From Plantago elongata (Eukaryota > Streptophyta > Magnoliopsida > Lamiales > Plantaginaceae), in NCBI GenBank assembly GCA_036897095.1, contig JAYMSP010000004.1, positions 62,001-126,000 of the forward strand: a stretch of DNA of 64,000 nucleotides. The letters run 5' to 3'. The notes under the pieces are model-generated. The model was given only the letters and a program-made list of their open reading frames with translations. It did not search any database and was not told the origin of the DNA. Below, one piece after another: positions 47,640-59,100 of the stretch. Made by a program: the position numbers and the translations under genes. The number at the start of each line of letters is the position of its first letter. Positions within the stretch are counted from its first letter, which is position 1.

Positions 47640-50600
47640 AACTCTTTGTTGTGTTTTGATCAAATAAAATACATTTTCTACCAATCTGTCTCAAGAGAGA
47701 TTCCAAATATCATTGTGCTTATGGGCTACTAGTATGTCATTGTCTTTTTTAGGGTATTATATATACCATTTCTTTATCTTTCAAAAGTTGCAATACAATT
47801 CTTGAACGCAATATACATTTCTATTAAGTGTAGGATCGTTTGTACTAAATGTAATATACATCTTTATATATTATAAAAAGCCCTTTAAATTATTAAAATA
47901 ATATAATAAACCTCAAAATGGGACATGAAAGTGTCATTTACTTGTAAAATTGTCATTTCACTTGTAAAAATGTCATTTACTTTCGTAAATTGTTTAATGC
48001 TTATTTTCTAGTTCTCTAACAATCGTCTACTAATAATGATATTTTCATGTCAAAGTGTTATTTGACTTGTTAATGTGTCATTTCATGTTTACAATTTGTT
48101 TAGCGATTCTTCTCTATTTTCTAGCTTCTATTAAGAAACGATATTTCAATATTTCTTTGCTCACAAACTCACGCTACACGTAACACCCCTTCACCCATCT
48201 CAGTTGTTGTTTCCTCATTAATTGTTATGTGTGTGTGGATCAGACTCCAGCTCACATGCACGTTATTACGATTATATAACTTTGGGTGTGTTTGCGACTC
48301 GATTAGATTACTCAATTTCACAACCCGACTGTAATGAGAATAGTCCAATTCACTTTGTTCACTATTTGGCTGGAGTGCAGGTTGCCTCAATGCTAGGTCT
48401 CGCAATTTAGAAGTCAGTCGCTATAAGCACAGATAATTGGGTCTATTTTTTCATCAATCGTTTCAAAAGGCATCTTCTATGTACTTTAACCTAAAGATAT
48501 GCTATATACATTACTTTTATTAAAATCATAAATACATTTATATTTCTTGTCTAGATATACTATGTTAATTGACAATCCTGGTTAAATTACAATGTCCACT
48601 ACTAATTTGCTATTGTTTGATGTATTTGAAATATCGTTAACATTTTATATTTTTTCAATTGAATATCTTAAGCACTATTTCAGGGTTCTACACTAGAAAA
48701 GTATCAAGTTCAGAATAATATTTAAACAAAATTGATGTATAGAGTTTATGTATGGAACTAGACATGTAGTATAGTAATTAATATATGATTAATTTATAAA
48801 ATTTACGGACACCACATTTAGCGTGGTGTATCATTTCTAGTATAAATATAAAATTAGTCACATTTTTCGTAAAATTTATCAAATTATCACATTTTAGAAA
48901 TATATTAACGTATATACACTACGAAACCATAATGTAACGAAAATAAATATTATAAAATTATTAGCCATACTTTACAAATAATGTTAAATTTGAGATGTTT
49001 ATATTGTTATACTTCATATTCGTAGTCTATAATAATTGTTTATAAAATTAAATTAACTAACTTTACACAAATAATTAAAAAAAAAAAAAAAAGGTCCTGA
49101 ATTGAACCGGTCTGACCAGGATCCAGTTCTGTCCTGGTCAGGTCCAAATCTAACCATGATTGAGTCAGGTCCAAATCTGACCAGGACACAAGACACGGTC
49201 CTGGTCAAAGTTGGTTCTCCCATCGAAAAACTCTAGATCGGAGTTGTGCAGCTCCATAACGGAGTTGCAAAGCTTCGGTGACGGATCTTTGAGTTCTTCG
49301 TTCTACGTGTTCTTCAAAGTTTATTTGATTTATTTTTTCTGATACAATGATTGATTCGAATAAACATATTTCGATGTTTTTTAGATAAAATAGTAATTAT
49401 TTAAAATTATAGGACTATTTTATTAATTATAATAATTATGATGTTGTTCGTAATATATAAAAATTACGTCATGCGTTTAATAAAAATTGTCCTACGTTCT
49501 ACATTTTTGCATGACAAAACATCATTTCAATTGAGGATTTTAGGTAATTTAAATCTATGAAGATTCTTCCATTGGAAGTGCCTTAAGCTCAATAACGTTT
49601 TTCTATTTAAGAAGTTTGATTTAAATAATAAAAGCCTTAATAATTTCATAGGTAGACCATATGTGTCATACTAGTAAGTAATAGCACAAACTCATGGACT
49701 ACTTAATATGTGCGTCACAATATGTTTGTGACGTTGAAGTGTTTCACATAAATTGTAATCTCAAGTCCTATATATGGTTTAGGTTCGACATTTTAGGCCG
49801 ACACATAGTTATTATCAACTTCTTAGGACACAATTACTCATTGTCATCTTCTTAGGTGATTAGTTGGTTCTACCATACCAATGCAATAACACATGTTCCT
49901 TCATACTATAATATGTATATATTACATACGACTTATGACACTTTAAAATATGTATCATGCATGTACATTAAATATTGTAGCTACAATATATTTCAATATG
50001 CGTAACACATCATCTTAAAGTTCGGAGTTTATAAATGTGCTTAATTTATGTCATTGCATTACGGTGTAGGAGCAGTAGAGCACACACGGAGCATAATATA
50101 AATGGAATGATTTTGAAGATATACACTAGAACGTACATGTGTCAAGAAAGAATTACGAGCCATTATTAGAGAAACAAAATATGGTCGTGTATTCGTCCAT
50201 ATAATATAAAGTTTCAGAATGTTTTCCATTCGCCTCACATTCGTGCTCAGTTATTTTTCGATTTGATATTTTATTGATTCAGGTTATAATTAATAATTAT
50301 ACGTGTACAAGAGTACAAGTTAAGTAAAATAACAGTGGTTTGTACTCGATCGTTAGATAAGATATTCTGATGCGAAGAATTATAGTCGTAAATAAGCATT
50401 TGTTAAGCTCATCAAATTATACATATGCAGAGAGCTTAATCTCCGAACATCAATTTAACTCCTAAACATGATCATGACCAACATTAATCAAAGAGAAATT
50501 AAGCTAGCTAGCTAGCCAATCTGGGGCAATATATATGTGCCACCTTATTCACCCGTTCCTGCATGAATCACAAATTAACTTGTTATATATAGGAAAAATA

Positions 50601-50830
50601 AGAAATATATATCGATCATTACATATTAATCTTGCAACAAGGGCCAAATTAACTTCAACATGCGTTATTAATAGTGTGCCTAGCTAGCCATATTTTATTC
50701 TTGAAAAACTCTTTGCTTAATTAGAATTAAAACAATTTCAGTATAACTGAATTTTTACAGTTCTTTTCAATTTAACATATGATTTGGAATAATTAAATTG
50801 ATTAGTACTGCTACTTTATTTGTTTACCTG
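47640..50830. other. Intergenic, AT-rich, with repeat fragments
   Basis: At about 47900-48150 a GTCATTT/TTGTAAAA-rich stretch recurs in related form near 51830-52140. At 49105-49215 GTCAGGTCCAAATCTRACC occurs twice, among several CCTGGTC words. No coding frame is convincing. Confidence 0.5.
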
Positions 50831-50831
50831 T

Positions 50832-51497
50832 TTATGGGCCGGGTGCAGGTTTCTCTGCTGATACAATTTTGAGATGAGGTTTGATCTTAGGCGTATCCGG
50901 TGACGGTACTGGATTATAACCCTCTGATGCAATTTTGCGATGAGGTTTGTTCTTAGAAAGAGGCGGTGACGGTGGATCACAATGATCTGATGCAATTTTG
51001 CGATGAGCAGGATTAATTTTGTTCATAGGGGTAGGCGTATGCAGTGCATTAGTACTAGCCTGTGATACAGTTTTGGAATGAGGGGACTTAATGTTGTTCA
51101 CAGGAGGAACACGCGGTATAATTTTCCCTGGTGATGCAATTTTCGGAAGTGGATTGTTTAGATAATCACGTGGTGCTTGTGGAGAATTGTGGGAATGTTG
51201 TGGCTTAGGTAGTGAAGAAGGAGGGAGAGGAGGAGTTCCAAAAACATGCTCGATAGATGGCTTGACAGACGGAGATGGTGATTCTGGTCCTTCTGGAGAA
51301 TTGATGGATTCGGGGGGAGAAGGCTCACGGCCTGCTTCTGGTTGTAGTAGTGCAGGAGAACTTTTAGGTGGTGTTGATGCTACATTAGAGAGCTGTTTGT
51401 AGGCATAAGCTTCAGGTAAATAAGCAGTTGATGTTGTTGAACAAAAGAAGGCCAAAGTTAGAGCAACTAGTAGTGCATGATTTATGAGAGAAACCAT
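50832..51497 (-). CDS. Secreted proline-rich repeat protein, possible peptide precursor
   Basis: One open frame of 221 codons. Residues 1-25 form a clear signal peptide (hydrophobic LLVALTLAFFCS core, likely cut near STA or AYA). The rest is rich in Pro, Ser and Lys, with SPSP, PPSPP and VPSPD words typical of hydroxyproline glycosylation. The C-terminal half holds about five related units: 114-133 (LPKIASPG), 134-158 (SPHSKTVSQ), 159-181 (NPAHRKIASD), 182-203 (KPHRKIASEG), 204-221 (KPHLKIVSAE). A consensus of P-[HA]-x-K-[IT]-[AV]-S followed by a Pro-rich spacer resembles multi-copy peptide hormone precursors, but no known family (CEP, IDA, PIP) fits well. A plain extensin-like wall protein is the alternative. 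A GT donor-like site follows the stop, so an intron in the 3' UTR is possible. Confidence 0.8.
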   Translation of the reverse strand: MVSLINHALLVALTLAFFCSTTSTAYLPEAYAYKQLSNVASTPPKSSPALLQPEAGREPSPPESINSPEGPESPSPSVKPSIEHVFGTPPLPPSSLPKPQHSHNSPQAPRDYLNNPLPKIASPGKIIPRVPPVNNIKSPHSKTVSQASTNALHTPTPMNKINPAHRKIASDHCDPPSPPLSKNKPHRKIASEGYNPVPSPDTPKIKPHLKIVSAEKPAPGP

Positions 51498-51561
51498 TTT
51501 CAGTGTGTAAATAAATTAATCTTGGCTAAGGATTGAGGCAAGAACTATACATTTTCACTCC

Positions 51562-51569
51562 TTTATATA
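51562..51569 (-). promoter_or_regulatory. TATA box of the proline-rich protein gene
   Basis: The minus strand reads CTATATAAAG about 65 bases upstream of the ATG at 51497. Confidence 0.65.
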
Positions 51570-51579
51570 GGCACTTCAT

Positions 51580-52825
51580 GAAAAAATTTATGTTTTTCAT
51601 TTTTCCTTTATATTTTAAGGTGGTACCAAGCTAGCTATTTCTATTTGTTTTTGCACGTTCTAATCTGCAAACTAGCTCTTGTAATTACATGCAAAAATTA
51701 TGAAGAAGATAAATGGATTCATTTCTGGAAATTTTTCTTTACAGTGTGACCACCACTACCTTATTAACATTTTTACTATGAATTGTTTGAATGGACATGA
51801 TGGGACTGCGGAGCACTTATTGCCTCAATAATGTCGTGCCTTTTGCATTTTAATGTCCAATTACTATTTAAACAATGTAATAAATTTATAATTATCCTGT
51901 TAAAATATTATTACACCTTTAAAAGTATCGTTTCACTTTTACAATTTATTTTATATTTCCTCTTTGTTTACAACAATAAAAATAAATCTTTAATTATCAT
52001 GTCACAGTGTCATTTCACTCGTTAAAATATCGTTCACTATTGCACTTTATTTAGCACTTATTCTCTATTCTTCAACAACCGGTTAATAGAACAACATCAT
52101 TTTAAATTTTATCCGCTCACAACCACATACAACACTCCTTTAAAGTTTTTACAAATAAAATCCAAAATATATTTTCTAAAAGAATTGAAAACACTTTAGA
52201 ACATGGTGAATAAGATTAGTCTATTTGAACGTTGTGGTTGTTGATTGAGTTTAGGGAAAGAAACCAAGCTAGAATTGTTTAGATGATGTCAATGGGTTTT
52301 GGGTAATCTTTGACTTTTGATTTTTAGTTGGGTATTGTATCCATTAACAAGACTCAAGGCATTCCATGCCTATGTATTTCAATTTTGCACATAAGTATTT
52401 GTATTCCGTCATTTTTTAAAGATATTATATATTTACGATTACATTCATCTCGCATAACTCTTTAAACTATTAAATGATGGGGACACTTCACACCTTATAA
52501 GAAATAGTAAAAGATCTACATTTACATACAAATTACTCATTTTAAGTTGGTCTAAGCCAACTTACCCAACAAATAAAGTGAAGAAACTCTTTCACTTATT
52601 GGTTGGTTATATTCAAAATTCCGCTACTTTCTAAATTATAATTTGTGTACACAAATATGTAGAATTTTTTTGCATTTACCCATCCAAGACATTACTATAT
52701 CATGAAATATAATATGCGAGTTCGCACGTAACCTAAATTCGATTAATTTTTTATAAAATGTATAGGCATCGCGTTAAACGCGGTGTCATTTCTAGTTCAC
52801 TTATAATTCTTGGATGGGCCATATC
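51580..52825. other. Intergenic, AT-rich
   Basis: It includes the second copy (about 51830-52140) of the CATTTCACTYGTTAAAAT-type repeat also present near 47.9-48.1 kb. No gene. Confidence 0.45.
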
Positions 52826-53090
52826 TTTTTTTTCTAAACGGCTAAATTTTTATTAATAATAAGAGCCAACATCACAAGAAATGATCCCGATGGAACAATT
52901 ATAAAGGAAAAAACATAGACCGTCTACACCACATCTAAGAGTCCAAACCACAGACTTTACAAATTACACATACTAAACACAACTCTACATCATCCAAAAC
53001 CAGAACTCGTCAAAACTGACATAGTCGTATCACTTAGCATTAATGCTACTCCATCGCCAAAACATGCATCATCCACATAGGATTAACGTC
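52826..53090 (-). mobile_element. LINE 3' end fragment (putative)
   Basis: Read on the minus strand, a non-coding stretch ends ATTTAGCCGTTTAG followed by an A run (52826-52833 as T). This layout is that of a LINE 3' UTR with poly-A. The tail word TTTAGCCGTTTA recurs at the 3' end of the SINE at 62.9 kb. No ORF remains, so the LINE call rests on the tail and the match. Confidence 0.5.
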
Positions 53091-53767
53091 ATAGGACTTT
53101 TATTTAAATACATCGTGTCTTTAACACACACACATACATTATTAGAACATAGGGTGTTTCATAGTATTAACTTTTAATGAAACACGTATAAATAAATATG
53201 TAACTTCCTATCATATAAATCTCACAAAAATTGCTATTTATTTTGGTTGCGTAAGTTATATAACCTCAAAAATCAGGTATTGACTTAACATCTTTGTGAC
53301 GACGTACTCTTGGATTTTTGTTGAAAATTCCAATGTTCAAATTGGCGTTTCTTCTTAATATGGATAGTTGGATACTTGTTAATTTATTTCCGTTTTCGGA
53401 AAAACACACGAGCCTAACTTTATCAAACTGTGTTTTGGTTTTTTCAAGTTTGCACCCAACTCCAAAAGGGTGTCACATGATCAATTGAATCACTTTAAGG
53501 ACCACGCTATGCAATTATTGATAATCAATACACACTACACATGAATAACTAAAATAGATGAATAAATTTTATAATTACAAAAATATTAAAAATGTTATTA
53601 TATAACAATGTATACATACCCATACGTTAAAGATATTTATTCATGGTTTAGTACAAAAAAGGTCTCACTATACACGACTAGTATAGATGAATTAACCAAA
53701 TCAAACTGCATTATGTCAAAATGATTGGATCTCGAATACCGACCTACTCAATAACGATATATGGACA

Positions 53768-54115
53768 TAAACCAACAAAGAGAAGTCGTCAAAGAAAGAT
53801 AGCCCGAGCGATAAAGCCCCTACCGATCTACATATAATATTATCCTATACAGGCTCGAGCCTGAATCGGTAATGATTCATTTTCATAAACCAACAAAAAA
53901 AAGACGTCAAAGGAAGATAGCCCGAGCAATAAAGCCCCTATGCGATCTATACAATGTTATTCAATACAGGCTCGAGCCTGAATCAGTAGTAATTCATTTT
54001 GATAAACCAACAAAGAAAAGATGTCAAAGGAAGATAGCTCGAACGATAAAGCCCCTATCTAATCTACATACAATATTATCCTATATAGGCTCGAACCTGA
54101 ATCAGTAGTGATTCA
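53768..54115 (+). repeat. Tandem repeat, three 117-bp units
   Basis: Units start at about 53769, 53887 and 54004, each opening AAACCAACAAA and holding AAGATAGCYCGARCRATAAA then GCCCCTA, and ending near CGAGCCTGAATC. The period equals 39 codons, and two units lie in one open frame (53872-54108). Each unit encodes PTKK-R-QRKIARAIKPL or a close variant, recalling the C-terminal helix motif of ribosomal protein bS18. Confidence 0.85.
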
Positions 54116-54119
54116 TATT

Positions 54120-56100
54120 TCTAAAATTCCAAACACTTACATGTTTTAAGATAAGTCATTTATTACTTAAATTTTCAACTAGTTAACATGTACTTTAACC
54201 ATAAAACTAAAATGTACTATTTTCAATCACGACGAACAATACTCATCTAATTGAAATTGTTAATATTATTTGAAATATTATACAACAATCGGTATCTAGT
54301 TTGATGAATTGGAAAGCTTCTACTTCATTCAATTCCAAACATGGATATTTTTTACGGTCCCTAGCCTAGAAACTCTAGGTCTAAATGTGCAACCGGATAG
54401 AGATTAGATTAAAATCACCAGCCTATATAATTATTTTATAAGTAGTTAATTACATCAATAATGAGTTATTTAAATATTCCTTAGGTCTGATTGTGAGTTT
54501 TACTAGATTGCAGTTGCAAATCTAACCCGAGAGGACCGAGATCATACGGCACAAGTACTTCCTGGTCTGGAGCTTCACGTTTGTTTTTCATTTCATTTCA
54601 TTTCATTTCTTTTCTTTTTTTAAATATGCAAACTAAAATAGTATTCCAGTCAAAGGTCTCACTTTAATTTTTTCGATCAACCATCTTTTACTTGACTATA
54701 AATAACTTTTAAATCGCAGTGTAAAATGTTCTTATTAATTTATATAATAGGAGCCGACAATTTGTGCATAATGAATGCAGTTCGATATATAATAAGACAA
54801 CATATATTCAACATATAGAGGGGACGCTACAACTACTTAATTTTTTAAAATAAAATTAGGTAGATAAGTAGACTACATAATCACGAAGATGGTTAAAGAA
54901 TACACTTCTATTTTAGTTAGACAATTGTTCTATATCTCTAATCTAGCCCTTTAGTGTTTATACACAATAAAATTTCAACCTGCCCTTCAGAATAGGTTGA
55001 ATTTTGACTTATAAACTTAAATCTTAGAATTTGTAAAGCATTGATAATAGGTTACCAAGATCCTTGTGTGTTATATTGTTGGAGCGACCATCTCCCCACT
55101 CAAATTGAATATTTTGTACATAAAAAATTTAATTTCAATTAAAAAATATCTCTCAAATTCTATATCAATCAGTCCACAAGTCTTATTATACCTTAAAGAT
55201 TATACAAATGTATACCCAACATTTACAAGATGAGCGGGGATGCATGTAAAGGAGGGAAGTCATTAGATTTTCGATCGAGAGACTTAACAATTTTGGCCGA
55301 TTAGGTTTGGGTGGAGATGTTGTATATGTATAAGGAACCAAATGAGCTCCTTTGGAGAAAGAGGTCAAGGAATTTATAGTCCCCCTCTCCATCTAATGAA
55401 TTGCATGAGGTGTTTTTACCAGGTTGTTTGGATATTAATAAAATTAATAAAAAATCCGGTTAAAAATCAGTATCTTCAGTTGCTTTTAACCAGATTCACG
55501 CAATTATAATCCCTTGCCAAATACAAGATTAGTACTTTGGTCAAATTTTCTTAGTAATGTTGTAATCTTGGGCACAAATAAAGTCACCAATCACGAATTA
55601 AATGGTACATGCCATAAAAATCACAAAGTCTACCATCCTTCATTTCTAGTCTGCTATGTACAAGTACACTTCATCTTTTAAAAGATAATAAGTATAAATA
55701 TAAACCAAGTAAGAAAATAGATCGATTTGAATCTGATAGTGAGATATTATACATTTAACCATTATAAGTTATGATATTATTTTTAATGTAGCATATCTGA
55801 TAACGTAATCAGTTGAAACTATATTAGTTTAAATTATATTAATACGATCTTAAATTATACGAAAATTTTATATTATCTTGCGTACGAAGCAAACAATACA
55901 ACCTATCCGCCCGATAGGTCACAATATCCATCCATCCAAACAGGGCCCATGGGCGATTAACCGCTTGAAAGACTTAACAAGAGTGATTATTCTTGTCTTC
56001 TCTCCGAGATGAAACCAATCAGACTCCCGTCCAAGTGGATTAGCTCAACGTACAACTCAATCTTCCTCTAGATTCTGCTGCTTTCACCTTCCTTCTTCAC
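54120..56100. other. Intergenic, cullin-3 upstream region
   Basis: A short ATTTC microsatellite lies at about 54588-54610. No gene. From 56000 the sequence is likely promoter and 5' UTR of the cullin gene, including ACCAATCAG (CCAAT-type) at about 56014. Confidence 0.5.
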
Positions 56101-56159
56101 CTCATCAATCAATTGGAACAACCAATCCTTCAATTGATCGATTCCGTACGAGGTTGAGG

Positions 56160-59100
56160 ATGAGTAGCGGGCAGAAAAAGAGGAATTTCCAAATCGAAGC
56201 CTTCAAACACAAAGTCGTTGTCGATCCAAAGTACGCTGAGAAGACATGGAAGATTCTCGAGCATGCTATACATGAGATATACAATCACAACGCTAGCGGC
56301 CTTAGCTTTGAAGAGCTTTACAGGTTTGTTTGCTCTCCGTTTTATGTTTTCACATTTTCAGTTTCACACTGATGTGTTGCGATTAACTTTTATTTTGCTA
56401 AGTTTGTTTAATTGGTGCGATTTCTGATGTTATGGTTCACTTGTTGTGTTTCTTGTGTATGTATCCGAGTCGATTTGGTCTAGTTGTGTTGTTGTGGAGC
56501 TGTCTAATTTGTTCATTTGTGTTTTTTGGAACTGAAATATGTTCTTGTAGTCTGTAGACTCAAATTTGTTGAGTTGATCTGTTCCATTCCATGTGAGTTT
56601 TCATTTTTAAATTATATGTTTGTGGTTTTGGTAAGATCCTTTGAAATGTATAGGTTGAGTTGATCCCAAGACTGGTTTAGTGTCTGGTTAGTTAATCTAT
56701 TCCTTATGGGAGCTTAACTCGTCGAACCTTTTGACATTTCCATGCTAATTGATGTATGATCCGAGTGTAATCGGATGAAACTGGTGTTTTAGATGAGAGG
56801 TTTAGAGTTGTTGTGGCGCCTTCAATGCAAGGAATTCTATTGCAGTTTCTGGTCTAGGTTTGATCTTTGTAATTGTCACGTTTTCCATTTGTACATGTAT
56901 GGGATGTGGGCTACGTATATTCTAATGGTAGCTGTTGGGTTTCAGTTAAACTGGTATACATGCAGTTCTCTTTTGGCCTGCACTATGTTAACACAAAATA
57001 AGCTGAGAAGCAAAAAACTCTGATGGCTGCATTACTCATTGACCAATTGAAGTGATATGTTCCCTCTTTGGTTATATCTTCATTGAATTTTCCTCCTCTT
57101 TGGGATTTGTTCTTGTGATTCTTGCACACATAGTCTTATCTCTCGAGTCTTCTAGGCGCCCGAAAAATATCGAATTCAAACCCCGTAGTAGTCATATATC
57201 ATTGAGAATATATACAACACCTCCCCCAAAACCTTTTATGATGCATACATGCATCTTTTGGTTTATTTAAGTGTGGAAAAACTGAAATATGGAGGACAAT
57301 GTTGTAATTTTGCAAGGTCTTAATCTGGTGTAATATCTACGCAGCTTTAGGTTTTCCCTTTATTCCCTGGCTCCATTACAAAGAATAGTTTCAAGGTTAC
57401 TATTGTAATTCACATGACGCTTTACTCCTGTCTTTCCTTTAAATGCAAACCGTTGAAAAGATCTTGACTTCCTTAGATATAATGAGTGAAAAAAGGGTTG
57501 ATGTGTAGTTTTCACAGCTTACCTTTGAAAACTATTTCCAGGTCTGCACTAAAGTTTCAAGATTTCTCAGCCAGTTTGAATTCAGACTTCTTTAATTCTG
57601 ATTTCTTCATATTTACAGATATTTTCTCCTGGCTTGATGTTTGTGATTACTATGATTTCTCAATAGAATTTGAAACGTTTAGTGTAATAGATTTAGGTTT
57701 CGCAGGTACTCATTTATTATAACTTTATTTGGTTGGAAAACTCTGTAATTCAAATTTCTGTGATCTTTTTTTTTTTTTTTGCCCCTCCCACTGGCCTCTA
57801 TTATATGTCATCTACGTTTGAAACTTTTCCGGGATTGTAACTGGGGAAAATTTTCATATATCGCATCTTTGTTCCTTCAATGAGTTTATAAATATGGGGC
57901 AAATGATACAGGGGTACGTATATATGATAGCCTCCAGAAGCAAGGAGCGAGTACTACACTCTATGACAATAGTCACAACATTTAACTTGGTCATAATCCA
58001 AAACTGTTGGTGCCAATTTTTTTTGTGATGGGATTACAGATTCGATCCAATTAATCATTTTATCCTGTAATTGTGAAGCATTTGTAGCCGATACACTTGT
58101 TATGTTATAAGAAAGCTGAAATCATCAGTGCCATTTTGTTATCTTCTAGAATTGGTATTTTCCTAGTCATGATATAAGGCTTAGATTTGTGGCACCTTCA
58201 ATTTAGGTAGTTTCTATAGCACGTAGTCTGATTTTCCGAATGGCTTTCCGCACCTTCTTTGTTTAATTAACACGTAGTAATTACCATATATTGCACTTGT
58301 AGATGTATGTATATAGCCTGGCCTCTTGGTACTGGTAATCCCACACATTTCAGTTCTCTTTGGTCATACGATGTTAATGCGCAAGGAAATGTGCGTTGAA
58401 GTTTTAAAGTTACCAAAGCTCCAAATGCTATATCCATATTGAAAGTGGAATGGCACATATTAATTGACCAATTGAAGCTTCATATTGATAGGTCTTTATT
58501 TAATTTCCCTGTTGATTCTTGTGATTTCTCCCAGAAGAATTAAAAACCGTTTTCTTTTGATAAGTATATGTAAACTGCTTCCTATATCATTGTTATCAAA
58601 CTGATTCAGTAGGTTATCTCAGGAATAGATAAGTAAAGAGGATGAAAAAGAATGAGAATGCACATTGCGTGCTTTTGCGCAGAGCATGGCAGGCGCCTTT
58701 GTGCTTCGGAGCATCACTTTGCTACAGGCTCGCAAAAGTGCATGCGATGTGCACCTGTGTTTTTTGTGCATTGTAGTGTAAACCATTTTTTAACTTTATT
58801 TTCAGGGAGTAACTCAAAAATATAGTAGATTCATTTAGTGAATTTAACAGGACCCATTTCAACCAACTTAAATATTTGGATTTCATTTCATCATATTGAT
58901 GTGTACTTCCCCTCACCCACCACTCTCCTCTATCTCCATGCAGTAAACCCTCCTGCATTCTTCTTTAGTTTTTTACTCCACGGCTAGTTGTGTTGAATCA
59001 ATCCTTTTTTTTGGGTCACCTTACTGCTTCCCCTGATATCTTTTATTTTCTCAGATCTTATCCCCTTTCCTGCGGATTAGTTAAACTTAAAATTTCTGTA

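Noticed and set aside
53872-54108. A 78-residue ribosomal S18-like protein gene
   Set aside because: The frame is simply two repeat units; no bS18 N-terminus and no start context. Kept only as a repeat finding.
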